A DNA stretch of 64,000 bases from AC-32 sp963765785 (lineage in GTDB: Bacteria; Actinomycetota; Thermoleophilia; Gaiellales; Gaiellaceae): NCBI GenBank assembly GCA_963765785.1, contig CAVXXW010000009.1:248001-312000 (forward strand), written 5' to 3'. Positions 35,009-43,863 of the stretch are shown here, one piece after another. The stretch's first letter is position 1. Each line of letters starts with the position of its first letter. Under the pieces are notes generated by a model. It had not been told where the DNA came from. It made no database searches and saw nothing but the letters and a program-made list of their open reading frames with translations. The translations under genes and the position numbers were made by a program.

Positions 35009-36058
35009 ATGCCCGAGTTCGAGGACCTGGTCGACGAGCTGGACCGCTCCTACCGGGAAACCCAGGAGCGGATGTCGGACCCTGCCGTCTACAACGACCA
35101 TCGCGAGGCGGCGGAGGTCGGCCGGCGCCTGAAGGAGCTCGAAGCCCCGTACAAGCTGGCCCAGGAGTGGCGCGCGACGCACGAGGACCTCGAGGCGGCG
35201 CGCGGCGACGGCGACCTGCGCGAGCTCGTGCCGGAGCTCGAGGAGCGGCTCGGAGCGCTCGAGGAAGAGCTCAAGCTCGCGCTCGTCGAGAGCGACCCGG
35301 CCGACCGCAAGGACGTGATCGTCGAGATCCGGCAGGGCGTCGGCGGCGACGAGGCGGCACTGTGGGCCGCCGACCTCTTCCGCATGCTGACCCGCTACGC
35401 CGAGCGCCGTGGCTTCAGCGTCGAGCAGCTCGAGGCGAGCGGGAACGAATCCGGCGGCTTCAAGGAGGTCGTCTTCGCGGTCAAGGGCGACGGCGCGTAC
35501 TCGGTCTTCAAGTGGGAGGCGGGCACGCATCGCGTCCAGCGCGTGCCGGAGACGGAGTCGCAGGGACGCATCCACACGTCCACGTCGACCGTCGCGGTGA
35601 TGCCCGAGGCGCAGGAGGTCGAGGTCGAGCTCGACCCGAACGACCTCAAGATCGACGTCTACCGCTCGACCGGTCCCGGCGGCCAAAGCGTCAACACGAC
35701 CGACTCGGCCGTCCGGATCACGCACGTGCCGACGGGAATCGTCGTCGCGATGCAGGACGAGAAGTCGCAGCTCCAGAACAAGACGAAGGCACTGCGCGTC
35801 CTCCGCGCGCGCCTCTACGAGGCGGAGCGCGAGCGGCAGCAGGCCGAGGAGGCGGCGACGCGGCGCTCGCAAATCGGCTCCGGCCAGCGCGCCGAGAAGA
35901 TCCGCACCTACAACTTCCCCGAGAACCGCGTCACCGATCACCGCGTACACCTGACCGTGCACCGGCTCGACAAGATCCTCGAGGGTGAGCTCGACGAGTT
36001 CACCGAGGCGCTCACCGCCGAAGACCGTCGCCGCGCGCTCGAGACGGCCTCAGCGTGA
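35009..36058 (+). CDS. prfA: peptide chain release factor 1
   Basis: Reads stop codons UAG and UAA and triggers peptide release. It has 349 residues. The coiled N-terminal domain is at 1-100; the catalytic GGQ is at 224-226 in STGPGGQSVNTTDSAVRITH and is methylated by PrmC, encoded next. The RF1-type domain 2 with TSTVAVMPEA and the C-terminal RTYNFPENRVTDHR are typical. ATG start, probably leaderless. Confidence 0.96.
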   Translation: MPEFEDLVDELDRSYRETQERMSDPAVYNDHREAAEVGRRLKELEAPYKLAQEWRATHEDLEAARGDGDLRELVPELEERLGALEEELKLALVESDPADRKDVIVEIRQGVGGDEAALWAADLFRMLTRYAERRGFSVEQLEASGNESGGFKEVVFAVKGDGAYSVFKWEAGTHRVQRVPETESQGRIHTSTSTVAVMPEAQEVEVELDPNDLKIDVYRSTGPGGQSVNTTDSAVRITHVPTGIVVAMQDEKSQLQNKTKALRVLRARLYEAERERQQAEEAATRRSQIGSGQRAEKIRTYNFPENRVTDHRVHLTVHRLDKILEGELDEFTEALTAEDRRRALETASA

Positions 36059-36074
36059 CGGCGACCCCAGCCAG

Positions 36075-36144
36075 TCGACCGGTCGGTTCAGACGGACGCG
36101 TGGCGGAGCCACGCGTCCTGAGGGCGGCGCCGTCGAGCGGCGCC
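36075..36144 (-). repeat. two-hairpin intergenic element, copy C
   Basis: Minus strand: P1 (36126-36144) GGCGCCG, ctcga, CGGCGCC; linker GCCCTCA; P2 (36094-36118) GGACGCGTGGC, tcc, GCCACGCGTCC, an 11-bp perfect stem; tail GTCTGAACCGACCGGTCGA. It fills the prfA-prmC gap. Confidence 0.75.
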
Positions 36145-36152
36145 TCAGCCGC

Positions 36153-36992
36153 ATGACGCTCGGCGGCGCGCTTGCGGGGGCGAGCGCGCGGCTCGCCGCC
36201 GCCGGCGTCGACTCGCCGCGGCTCGAGTCCGAGCTGCTGCTCGCGCGGGCCTGCGACGACTGCGCGCGGGCGCTGCTCTACGCCGAGCTCGACCGCGAGC
36301 TGACGGTCGAGCAGATCGACGCGTTCGAGGCGAACGTCGCCCGGCGCGTCAAGCGCGAGCCGCTCGCGTACATCCTCGGCGAGTGGGGCTTCCGGCGGCT
36401 GACCCTGAAGACCGACCGCCGCGCCCTGATCCCGCGGCCCGAGACCGAGGTCGTGGTCGAGCGGGCGCTCGAGCACATCCGCGGGATCGAGGAGCCGCAG
36501 GTGCTCGACGTCGGCACGGGCACCGGCGCGATCGCGCTCGCCATTGCAGACGAGGAGCGCAACGCGCGGGTGACGGCGATCGACGTCTCGCCCGACGCGC
36601 TCGCGCTCGCGCGCGAGAACCTCGAGCTGACGGGGATCAACGGGCGCGTCCGGCTCGTCGAGCACGACCTCACCTTCGGCCTCGGCAGCGCCGACTTCGA
36701 CCTCGTCGTCTCGAACCCGCCGTACGTTGAGCCGACCGAGCTGGCGACGCTTCAGCCCGAGGTGCGCGACTGGGAGCCGCACGTCGCGCTGGTCGCCGCC
36801 GGCGCAACGGCGAAGCTAGCCGCCGCGTCGCGGGACGCCCTGCGGCCGGGCGGTTGGCTCGTGCTCGAGACCGCGTCCGGTGCGGGGGAGCGGGTCGAGC
36901 GGGTGCTGTCGGAGCTCGGCTTCGAGGACGTGACGATCACGCCCGACCTCGCGGGCCGCGACCGTGTCGCGGAGGGTCGTTGGCCGGTGTGA
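36153..36992 (+). CDS. prmC: release factor glutamine methyltransferase
   Basis: N5-methylates the GGQ glutamine of RF1, encoded just upstream. It has 279 residues from ATG 36153; the frame is open upstream through the repeat element but lacks family sequence there. The N-terminal helical domain (LESELLLARAC) is followed by PLAYILGEWGFRRL, the SAM loop VLDVGTGTGAIALAIA and the catalytic NPPY in LVVSNPPYVEP. Confidence 0.94.
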   Translation: MTLGGALAGASARLAAAGVDSPRLESELLLARACDDCARALLYAELDRELTVEQIDAFEANVARRVKREPLAYILGEWGFRRLTLKTDRRALIPRPETEVVVERALEHIRGIEEPQVLDVGTGTGAIALAIADEERNARVTAIDVSPDALALARENLELTGINGRVRLVEHDLTFGLGSADFDLVVSNPPYVEPTELATLQPEVRDWEPHVALVAAGATAKLAAASRDALRPGGWLVLETASGAGERVERVLSELGFEDVTITPDLAGRDRVAEGRWPV

Positions 36993-37004
36993 TGCGAACC
37001 CGGC

Positions 37005-37596
37005 GTGCCGGCGCCGATCACCCGCTACGCCCGTAGCGGCGATGTCCATCTCGCCTACCAGGTTGTCGGGCAAGGCCGCGCGACCTCGTCTTCGCCCTTG
37101 ACTGGGCGAGCCACCTCGAAGTGCTGTGGGAGCAGCCGTTCGTACAGGAGCTCGTGCTCTCGCTGGCGCGGTTCTCGCGCGTCATCTGGTTCGACACGCG
37201 GGGCGTCGGCCTCTCGGACCGCGTGCTGGAGTCGGCGCTCGAGGACTGGATCGACGACGTCGCCGCCGTGATGGACGCGGCGACTGGTACAGCCCGCTCG
37301 AGCGTTTCAGGGCGAGCCCGGGGACGGCGCTGGCCAAGATGCGGACGATCCTCGAGCTCGACGTGCGCGAGGTGCTGCCGCTCGTACGGCGCCGACCCTC
37401 GTGATCCAGAACACCGGCGACGCCTATGTGCGCGCCGGCCACGGCCGCTACCTGGCCGCGGTGTGCTCGTCGACCGCTCCGGAGACGGGATCCTCGCGAC
37501 CTCGTGGCCGGCTCTGGGATCGACTTCGCCGACCGCTGTGAGTTCCCGCTCAAGCGCGTGCCCGAGCACTGGGAGCTGTACGCGACCAGCAACTAG
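37005..37596 (+). pseudogene. remnant of an alpha/beta-hydrolase plus class III adenylate cyclase gene
   Basis: Pieces of one protein appear in changing frames. ITRYARSGDVHLAYQVVGQG is followed in a second frame by LEVLWEQPFVQEL, RFSRVIWFDTRGVGLSDRVLE and DWIDDVAAVMDAA (hydrolase N-terminal half). Next come AKMRTILELDVREVLPLVR and TLVIQNTGDAYVRAGHGRYLA (hydrolase C-terminal half), then in another frame DLVAGSGIDFADRCEFPLKR and EHWELYATSN before TAG (the end of the cyclase domain). The cyclase catalytic core and part of the hydrolase are deleted. At least three frame changes are needed, so this is a decayed gene. Confidence 0.8.
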
Positions 37597-37599
37597 GAT
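37594..37599 (+). promoter_or_regulatory. -10 box, leaderless start of the alpha/beta hydrolase
   Basis: TAGGAT ends 8 bases before GTG 37608. Confidence 0.4.
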
Positions 37600-37607
37600 C
37601 AGCCGGG

Positions 37608-38471
37608 GTGGAGGGGGAGACCCGGCAGCTGACGACGGCGGACGGGCGGACGCTCGCGTACCGCCGGCTCGGGTCGGGCCCGGCGCTCGTCTGCCACCCC
37701 GGCGGCCCCGGCTTCTCGTCGCTCTACCTCTCGAACCTGGGCGGCCTCGACCAGGAGCTCGAGCTCGTGCGGCTCGACCCGCGCGGCACCGGCGGGTCGG
37801 ATTCTGCCTCCGACTACCAGATCGACGACTACGCGGACGACCTCGAAGAGCTGCGCGAGCACCTCGGCCTGGAGCAGATGCAGCTGCTCGGACACTCGCA
37901 CGGCGGCGTGGCGGCGGTCGCGTACGCGGCTCGGCACCCCGAGCGAGTCGAGCGGCTGATCCTCGCCAGCACGCTCGCCCGCTTCGGCGCGGAGCAAGCG
38001 GGCGCGATGGAGGCCGCGATGGAATCTCGCGCCGGCCAACCCTGGTACGACGACGCCCGCGAGGCGCTGGAGACCGAGCTCCTCGGCGAGTTCACGACCG
38101 GCCGCGAGCTGACCGACCTGGTGCTGCGGATGTTCCCGTTCTACTTTGCCGAGTACGGCGACGAGGAGCATGCGTACGTCCGCTCGCTGGCGGAGGAGGA
38201 GCTCTGCGTCGACGCGACGAGGCTCTGGGAGCGGGAGATCTTCGAGCATTTCGACCTGCGGCCGCTGCTCCCGCGGCTGACGATGCCGACGCTCGTGATC
38301 ACCGGCTCGGAGGACTTCATCACCGGCCCGCGCTGCGCGGACGACTTCGCCGCGATCCCGGGCGCGCGACGCGTGATTCTCGACGGCGCGGGGCACATGA
38401 TCTTCGTGGAGGCGCCCGACCGGTTTCGCGAGGCGGTGCTGTCGTTCCTCGGCGTAGAGGCGGCGGCCTGA
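37608..38471 (+). CDS. alpha/beta hydrolase (proline iminopeptidase-like)
   Basis: A 287-residue alpha/beta hydrolase. The oxyanion strand is CHPGGPGFSS, with DPRGTGGSD after it; the nucleophile Ser is in GHSHGG, the acid Asp in GSEDFITG and the His in GAGHMIF. HPGGPG and DPRGTGGS are shared with proline iminopeptidases, but substrates vary widely in this group. GTG start. Its stop overlaps the CTG start of sua5. Confidence 0.85.
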   Translation: MEGETRQLTTADGRTLAYRRLGSGPALVCHPGGPGFSSLYLSNLGGLDQELELVRLDPRGTGGSDSASDYQIDDYADDLEELREHLGLEQMQLLGHSHGGVAAVAYAARHPERVERLILASTLARFGAEQAGAMEAAMESRAGQPWYDDAREALETELLGEFTTGRELTDLVLRMFPFYFAEYGDEEHAYVRSLAEEELCVDATRLWEREIFEHFDLRPLLPRLTMPTLVITGSEDFITGPRCADDFAAIPGARRVILDGAGHMIFVEAPDRFREAVLSFLGVEAAA

Positions 38472-39070
38472 TCGAGCACGCCGTCGAGGCGCTCCGCGAG
38501 GGCCGGCCGGTCGTCCTGCCCGTGGACACGGTCTACGGCCTCTGCGCCGACCCGCACCGCGAAGAGCCGGTGCGCGAGCTCTACCGGATGAAGCAGCGGC
38601 CACCCGAGCAGCCGACCGCCCTCTTGGCGAAGGACGTCGACCTGCTCTTCGAGCTGGTGCCGGAGCTCGAAGGCGGCGCGGGCATGCTCGTGCGGGCACT
38701 GCTCCCGGGCCCGTTCACGCTCGTGCTGCCGAACCCGGGCGAGCGCTTTCCCTGGCTGACGGGCTCGACGCCGGACCGGATCGGCGTGCGCGTGCCTGAG
38801 CTGACCGGCCCGGGCGCAGAGGTGCTGGAGCAAGTCGGCGCCGTGGTGGCGACGAGCGCGAATCTGCGCGGAGGGCCGGAGCCGACTCGCGTCGAGGACG
38901 TGCCGGTCGAGATCCGGGCGGGCGCCGCGGCGATTGTCGACGGCGGCCCGCTGCCCGGCACGCCCTCGACGGTGCTCGACCTGACCGGGCCGGAGCCGAC
39001 CGTCATCCGCGAAGGGGCTGTTCCGGCCGAGCAGGCGATCGAGCGCGCCCTGGCGGCCGCCGGCGGGTGA
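38468..39070 (+). CDS. threonylcarbamoyl-AMP synthase (Sua5/YrdC), CTG start
   Basis: Makes threonylcarbamoyl-AMP for the t6A modification of ANN-decoding tRNAs. It has 200 residues. VVLPVDTVYGLCADP, the MKQRPPEQPTALL binding loop, LLPGPFTLVLPNPG, the GVRVPE strand and SANLRGGP are canonical. The first standard start codon in frame (GTG 38522) would remove helix 1 and strand 1. CTG 38468 overlaps the hydrolase stop as CTGA and has GAGG seven bases upstream, giving LIEHAVEALREGRPVVLP as the expected N-terminus. Confidence 0.9.
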   Translation: MIEHAVEALREGRPVVLPVDTVYGLCADPHREEPVRELYRMKQRPPEQPTALLAKDVDLLFELVPELEGGAGMLVRALLPGPFTLVLPNPGERFPWLTGSTPDRIGVRVPELTGPGAEVLEQVGAVVATSANLRGGPEPTRVEDVPVEIRAGAAAIVDGGPLPGTPSTVLDLTGPEPTVIREGAVPAEQAIERALAAAGG

Positions 39071-39076
39071 CGCGAG

Positions 39077-39082
39077 TAGCAT
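39077..39082 (+). promoter_or_regulatory. -10 box, leaderless start of glyA
   Basis: TAGCAT ends 7 bases before ATG 39090. Confidence 0.45.
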
Positions 39083-39089
39083 CCACGGC

Positions 39090-40382
39090 ATGGCCATCGC
39101 GCAGGAGACGGTCCAGCACCTCCGCACGGCAGGCCTCGCGGAGATCGACCCGCAGATCGCGGAGCTGCTGACCCGCGAGCTCGATCGCCAGCGCGGCCAG
39201 ATCGAGCTGATCGCGTCCGAGAACTTCACGTGGCCGTCGATCCTCGAGGCGATCGGCTCGGTGCCGACCAACAAGTACGCCGAGGGCTATCCGGGCCGCC
39301 GCTACTACGGCGGCTGCGAGGTCGTCGACGAGATCGAGCAGACGGCGATCGACCGCGCCAAGGAGCTGTTCGGCGCCGAGCACGCGAACGTGCAGCCGCA
39401 TGCGGGCGCCCAGACCAACATGGCCGTCTACATGGCGGCGCTCGACCCGGGCGACACGATCCTCTCGCTCGAGCTCTCGCACGGCGGCCACCTCACGCAC
39501 GGGCTGAAGGTCAACTTCAGCGGCCGGCTCTACACGATCGTCCACTACGGCGTCAGCCGCGAGACGAACGTGGTCGACTACGACGACGTCCTCGCGCTCG
39601 CCAAGCAGCACCGGCCGAAGCTGATCGTCTGCGGCGGCTCTGCCTACCCGCGCACGGTCGAGACCGACCGCTTCCGCGAGATCGCCGACGAGGTCGGGGC
39701 GCTGCTGCTCTGCGACATGGCCCACTTCGCCGGGCTCGTCGCGGCCGGGCTGCACCCGAACCCGGTCAAGGACTGCGACTTCGTCTCCTCGACCACGCAC
39801 AAGACGCTCGCCGGCCCGCGCGCCGGCTTCATCCTCTGCCGCGAGGAGTACGCGCAGTCCGTCGACCGCGCGGTCTTCCCCGGCATGCAGGGCGGCCCGC
39901 TCGTGCACACGATCGCCGCGAAGGCGACCTGCTTCCGGATCGCCGCGACCGAGGCGTTCCGCGAGTACCAGACGCAGGTGCGCGCGAACGCCGACACACT
40001 CTCCGCGTCGCTGGAGGACGGCGGGCTCGATGTGCTCACCGGCGGTACTGACACCCACCTCCTGCAGGTCGACCTGCGCTCGACCGACTGGACCGGCAAG
40101 GACGCGGAGGAGCGGCTCGCCGAGGTGAAGATCACCGTCAACCGCAACACCGTCCCGTTCGACGAGCGGCCGCCGACGGTCGCGTCGGGGATCCGGATCG
40201 GCACCCCGGCGGCGACGATGCGCGGCTTCGACGAGCACGACTTCCGCGAGGTCGGCTCGATCATCTGCGACGCGCTCGGCGACGGCGCGGACGTCGGCTT
40301 GCTCGCCGCGCGGAGCTCCAGGCTCTGCGACGAGAACCCGCTGTACCCGGGCTTCCGGGGCTTCACCACCTACGTCGCATGA
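39090..40382 (+). CDS. glyA: serine hydroxymethyltransferase
   Basis: PLP enzyme converting serine and tetrahydrofolate to glycine and methylene-tetrahydrofolate. It has 430 residues. ELIASENFTWPSILEAIGS, the NKYAEGYPGRRYYGGCE substrate loop, LSHGGHLTHG and PLP Lys238 in TTHKTLAGPR are conserved. The C-terminal NTVPFDERPP and GIRIGTPAATMRG are normal. The stop overlaps the upp start (ATGA). No glycine riboswitch lies in the 19-base gap upstream. Confidence 0.96.
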   Translation: MAIAQETVQHLRTAGLAEIDPQIAELLTRELDRQRGQIELIASENFTWPSILEAIGSVPTNKYAEGYPGRRYYGGCEVVDEIEQTAIDRAKELFGAEHANVQPHAGAQTNMAVYMAALDPGDTILSLELSHGGHLTHGLKVNFSGRLYTIVHYGVSRETNVVDYDDVLALAKQHRPKLIVCGGSAYPRTVETDRFREIADEVGALLLCDMAHFAGLVAAGLHPNPVKDCDFVSSTTHKTLAGPRAGFILCREEYAQSVDRAVFPGMQGGPLVHTIAAKATCFRIAATEAFREYQTQVRANADTLSASLEDGGLDVLTGGTDTHLLQVDLRSTDWTGKDAEERLAEVKITVNRNTVPFDERPPTVASGIRIGTPAATMRGFDEHDFREVGSIICDALGDGADVGLLAARSSRLCDENPLYPGFRGFTTYVA

Positions 40383-41023
40383 CCGAGACGCTCACGGGCG
40401 TGACCGTCGTCACGCACCCGCTCGTCCAGCACAAGCTCTCGTATCTGCGCGACCGTGAGACGCCGACCGTCCACTTCCGCAAGCTCGCGAACGAGGTAAC
40501 GCTGCTGCTGACCTACGAGGCGACGAAGGACTTCCCGACCGAGACCGACGAGGTCGAGACGCCGCTCGAGCGGACGGAGGTGCAGCGGATCGCCGGCAAG
40601 AAGGTCGCGGTCTGCCCGGTGCTGCGCGCGGGGCTCGGGATGCTCGACGGCGTCCTGTCGCTCGTCTCGAGCGCGCGGGTCGGCTTCATCGGCCTCTACC
40701 GCGACGAGGTGACGCTGCAGCCGGTCGAGTACTACGTGAAGCTACCCGAGCTCGGCGACGGCGAGCGCGACGCGATCGTGCTCGACCCGATGCTCGCGAC
40801 CGGCCGCTCGAGCGCCGCCGCGGTTGCGGCAGTGAAGGACGCGGGCGCGCGCTCGGTCACGCTCGTCTGCCTGGTTGCCGCGCCCGAAGGGATCGAGCAC
40901 CTGCGCGGCGAACACCCCGACGTCAGGATCGTCACCGCCGCGGTCGACCGCGGGCTGAACGAGCGCGGCTACATCGTCCCGGGCCTCGGTGACGCGGGCG
41001 ACCGGCTCTACGGAACCAAGTAG
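40379..41023 (+). CDS. upp: uracil phosphoribosyltransferase
   Basis: Salvages uracil to UMP using PRPP. It has 214 residues. HPLVQHKLSYLRD is the N-terminal signature, VCPVLRAGLGMLDG follows, the PRPP loop is LDPMLATGRSS, and GYIVPGLGDAGDRLYGT is the uracil-binding C-terminus. It is coupled to glyA by ATGA. Confidence 0.96.
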   Translation: MTETLTGVTVVTHPLVQHKLSYLRDRETPTVHFRKLANEVTLLLTYEATKDFPTETDEVETPLERTEVQRIAGKKVAVCPVLRAGLGMLDGVLSLVSSARVGFIGLYRDEVTLQPVEYYVKLPELGDGERDAIVLDPMLATGRSSAAAVAAVKDAGARSVTLVCLVAAPEGIEHLRGEHPDVRIVTAAVDRGLNERGYIVPGLGDAGDRLYGTK

Positions 41024-41032
41024 CAAGCAGCC

Positions 41033-42166
41033 ATGGTCTGGACCACCCTCACCGGCCACCTCGAGGTCGTCTACGGCGCCGCGCTGGCGCTGCTGATCGT
41101 CGTGCTGCTGACGCCGGCCGTCGGCGGCATGGCCCGGATGCTCGGCGTGGTCGACCGTCCGGGCGCCCGGCGCGTGAACCGCAGCCCGGTGCCGCGGCTC
41201 GGCGGGCTCGCGCTCTTCTTCGGGATCTTCGTGCCCGCGCTCGCCTTCCTGCCGCTCGGCCACGAGACGAAGGGCCTGCTGCTCGGGATGGCGGTCGCGA
41301 CCACGGTCGGCGCGATCGACGACTTCCGCGGGCTCGTCTGGTGGGAGAAGCTCGGCGGCCAGATCGCCGCGGCCGCGATCCCGACCGGCTTCGGGATCTG
41401 GGTGCAGCGCTTCACGTTCCCGATCCTCGGCGTGCACGCGCTGCCGGAGTGGGTGGGGATCCCGCTGACGATCCTCTGGATCGTGGCGATCATGAACATG
41501 GTCAACTTCCTCGACGGGCTCGACGGCCTCGCCGCCGGCGTCTGCGCGATCTCGGGCGGCACGTTCTGCCTGATCGCGCTCTCGCTCGGGCGGCCCGAGC
41601 CGGCGATCCTCGCCGCGATCGTGCTCGGCGCCTGCCTCGGCTTCCTGCGCCACAACTTCTACCCGGCCCGGATCTTCATGGGCGACTCGGGCGCGCTGCT
41701 GCTGGGCTTCACGCTCGGGGCGCTCGCCGTCCAGGGCCTCTTGAAGACAGCCGCCGTCGCGACGCTGCTGTTCCCGCTGCTCGTCCTGGCGGTGCCGATC
41801 CTCGACACGTCGTTCGTGGTCGCCAAGCGGCTCAAGTACGGCGAGCCGGTGCACAAGGCCGACCGCTACCACCTGCACCACCGCTTCCTCGACATGGGCT
41901 ACTCGCAGAAGCGGGCGGCGCTGACGATGTGGGGCTGGTGCGCGATCCTCGCCGGTGCGGCTCTGGCGACGAGCTTCCTCCACCCGCACGCCCACGGCGA
42001 CTGGCGAACCGGCCCGACGATCGCCGTCGCGTGCATCGGCGCGTCCGCGCTCGCCGCCTCGATCTACATGGTCTACCTGCTCGAGATCGTCAAGCTCGCG
42101 AACCCACGCATCCGCCGCCGCGAGCGCGAGGAGCTCGAGGCCGCCGCCCAGCGGCGCAGCGCCTAG
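41033..42166 (+). CDS. wecA: undecaprenyl-phosphate N-acetylglucosaminyl-1-phosphate transferase
   Basis: A 377-residue polytopic enzyme of the MraY/WecA family that loads a sugar phosphate onto the lipid carrier for cell-surface polymers. About ten membrane helices are present. Catalytic motifs are AIDDFRGLVWWEKL (Asp-Asp), NFLDGLDGLAAGV, FMGDSGALLLG and the His-rich YHLHHRFLDMGYS loop. WecA/TagO-type upstream of the ATP synthase genes is standard in actinobacteria. It shares CTAG with the convergent regulator gene. Confidence 0.92.
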   Translation: MVWTTLTGHLEVVYGAALALLIVVLLTPAVGGMARMLGVVDRPGARRVNRSPVPRLGGLALFFGIFVPALAFLPLGHETKGLLLGMAVATTVGAIDDFRGLVWWEKLGGQIAAAAIPTGFGIWVQRFTFPILGVHALPEWVGIPLTILWIVAIMNMVNFLDGLDGLAAGVCAISGGTFCLIALSLGRPEPAILAAIVLGACLGFLRHNFYPARIFMGDSGALLLGFTLGALAVQGLLKTAAVATLLFPLLVLAVPILDTSFVVAKRLKYGEPVHKADRYHLHHRFLDMGYSQKRAALTMWGWCAILAGAALATSFLHPHAHGDWRTGPTIAVACIGASALAASIYMVYLLEIVKLANPRIRRREREELEAAAQRRSA

Positions 42167-42840
42167 GCGCCCAGCCGCTCGAACAGCTCGCGGCCGGCCT
42201 CGGTAAGGGCGACCGAGCGCGTCCCGTCGCGGCTGACGATGCAGCCGAGCTCGAACAGCCTCGCGGTCAGCGCAGCGCCCAGGGACCCGGCGACGTGCAG
42301 CTCTCGCTCGCTCCAGTCGAGGCAGCCGCGGACGAGCGGCCGGCGCAGGCGGGCGAGCGGCTCGAGCTCGATCCCGAGGCCCGCCAGCTCGGCGCCGGCG
42401 CGCGGGCCGAGCCTGAAGTCGCTGTTCGAGCGCTCGACCACGCCCCGGCGCTCGAGTACGCCCGCGAACGCGACGCCCAACCGCCCGGCGAGGTGGTCGT
42501 AGCAGGTGCGCGCGTCTCGGATCAGCTCGCTCCGCTTCGCCTCGCGGAGCGACCGGACAGGCCGTGGCGGGGCGACGCGCGAGAGCGCCTCGACCGCTTC
42601 GGCGACAGCGGGACCGGCGAGCTCGTAGTGCCGGCTCCTGCCGCGGTCGGCGACGACCAGGAACCCGCCCTCGACCAGCCGGCGCAGGTGCCCGCTCGCG
42701 GTCGAGCGCGAGACGCTCGCGCGGGAGGCGAGCTCGCTCGCGCTCAGCGGCCCGTCGGCGAGCGTCGCGAGCACCAGCTCCGCGCGCGCAGGTTCTGCGA
42801 GGAGGGTCGCCGCAGCGGCGAGGTCCGGCTCGGACTGCAT
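42163..42840 (-). CDS. ArsR-type winged-helix transcriptional regulator
   Basis: 225 residues. The N-terminal winged helix-turn-helix (about 10-75) reads ARAELVLATLADGPLSASEL, SRSTASGHLRRLVEGGFL and RGRSRHYELAGP. The C-terminal 130 residues form a second domain with Cys112 and no metal-binding cysteine pair in helix 3. It stands 9 bases after an alpha/beta hydrolase on the same strand, a pairing typical of regulators that sense the hydrolase substrate. Confidence 0.85.
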   Translation of the reverse strand: MQSEPDLAAAATLLAEPARAELVLATLADGPLSASELASRASVSRSTASGHLRRLVEGGFLVVADRGRSRHYELAGPAVAEAVEALSRVAPPRPVRSLREAKRSELIRDARTCYDHLAGRLGVAFAGVLERRGVVERSNSDFRLGPRAGAELAGLGIELEPLARLRRPLVRGCLDWSERELHVAGSLGAALTARLFELGCIVSRDGTRSVALTEAGRELFERLGA

Positions 42841-42849
42841 GCCGCCACG

Positions 42850-43572
42850 TTACTGCGCGAACTGTTCGGTCCCGACCGAATCGTCGAGGAAGGTCGCGAG
42901 CCGCTCCGGGTAGCCGGGCGCTCGCACCAGGCTGTGGGCGGCGCCCGGGAGCACCGCGCGCTCGGCGCCGAGGCGCTGCTCGAGCACGTCGCAGACCGCG
43001 TCGAAGGCCGGGTCGTGTCCGCCGGAGACGACGAGCTTGGGAAACGGCGCCGCCGCGAGCTCGTCCAGCGGGATCACGGCCTCCCAGGGCGGCCGCTCGG
43101 CGATCGTCGCGCGAATGCCCTGCTCGAGGCCCGGGGGCAGCGGATCGGGGAGCCGGAGCTCGCTGCCGACGAGTGCCAGGAACCCCTCGGCGAACGCGCG
43201 CGGCTCGCGCGGGCCCTGGTCGAAGTGCTCGGCGAGCCGCCGGACGAGGTCGTCGACGACGGGGTCGCCGTGCGCAACGCCGAAGGCCGGCGGCTCGCCG
43301 ACCGCGAGCGAGCGCACGCGCTCGGGCTGTGCGGCCGCGATCAGCAGCGCGATCACGCCGCCGTAGGAGTGGCCGACGAGGTGCGCACCCTCACCGAGCT
43401 CCGGCGCCAGCTCCTCGGCCTGCCGCTCGAAGTCGATCCGCTCGAGCAGCGGCCCCGGCGGATAGCCGCCCCGGGTGGGCGTGACGACCTCGTACTTCGG
43501 CTCCAGGACGCTGCGGACTTGCGACCAGACGCCGGCGTTGCCGACGCTCCCGTGGATCAAGACGACGCGCAC
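42850..43572 (-). CDS. alpha/beta hydrolase
   Basis: About 240 residues from GTG 43572. LIHGSVGNAGVW is the oxyanion strand, nucleophile Ser is in GHSYGG, acid Asp is in GGHDPAFD and His is in AAHSLVRAPGYPE. The longer open frame upstream is out of family. It shares its strand and probable transcript with the downstream ArsR-type regulator. Substrate unknown. Confidence 0.82.
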   Translation of the reverse strand: MRVVLIHGSVGNAGVWSQVRSVLEPKYEVVTPTRGGYPPGPLLERIDFERQAEELAPELGEGAHLVGHSYGGVIALLIAAAQPERVRSLAVGEPPAFGVAHGDPVVDDLVRRLAEHFDQGPREPRAFAEGFLALVGSELRLPDPLPPGLEQGIRATIAERPPWEAVIPLDELAAAPFPKLVVSGGHDPAFDAVCDVLEQRLGAERAVLPGAAHSLVRAPGYPERLATFLDDSVGTEQFAQ

Positions 43573-43647
43573 CGGGCGATCATCGCATGGAACAAAGTCG
43601 CCGGAAAACGCCGATCTGAGGCCGGATTTCGGTGTCACAAGGTTTGG

Positions 43648-43653
43648 TATGCT
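43648..43653 (+). promoter_or_regulatory. -10 box of the atp operon
   Basis: TATGCT ends 9 bases before ATG 43663, the first gene of the ATP synthase operon. No Shine-Dalgarno is present. Confidence 0.5.
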
Positions 43654-43662
43654 CGCCCGCGC

Positions 43663-43863
43663 ATGGAGCCCAGTCCCCGTTCGACCTTCGAGCCGGCCGG
43701 AGCCGGCGCACTGCTCGGGGGCGTGACCGCCGCAAGCGTCGGAGCAGGAGCGCTCGTCGGCTGGGCCGCCGGCTCGGTCGGCCTCGGCATCCTCGGCGGC
43801 GCCTTCGTCGGCGTGCCCGCGGGAGTGTTCGCCGTCTACATGCGCTACCGGGACGCGCTTTGA
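43663..43863 (+). CDS. AtpZ/AtpI-like small membrane protein
   Basis: 66 residues with two membrane helices (AGALLGGVTAASVGAGALVGW and GLGILGGAFVGVPAGVFAVY), the size and glycine pattern of the AtpZ family found at the head of F-type ATPase operons. Family members are thought to help c-ring assembly or Mg2+ supply. The stop overlaps the next start as TTGA. Confidence 0.75.
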   Translation: MEPSPRSTFEPAGAGALLGGVTAASVGAGALVGWAAGSVGLGILGGAFVGVPAGVFAVYMRYRDAL

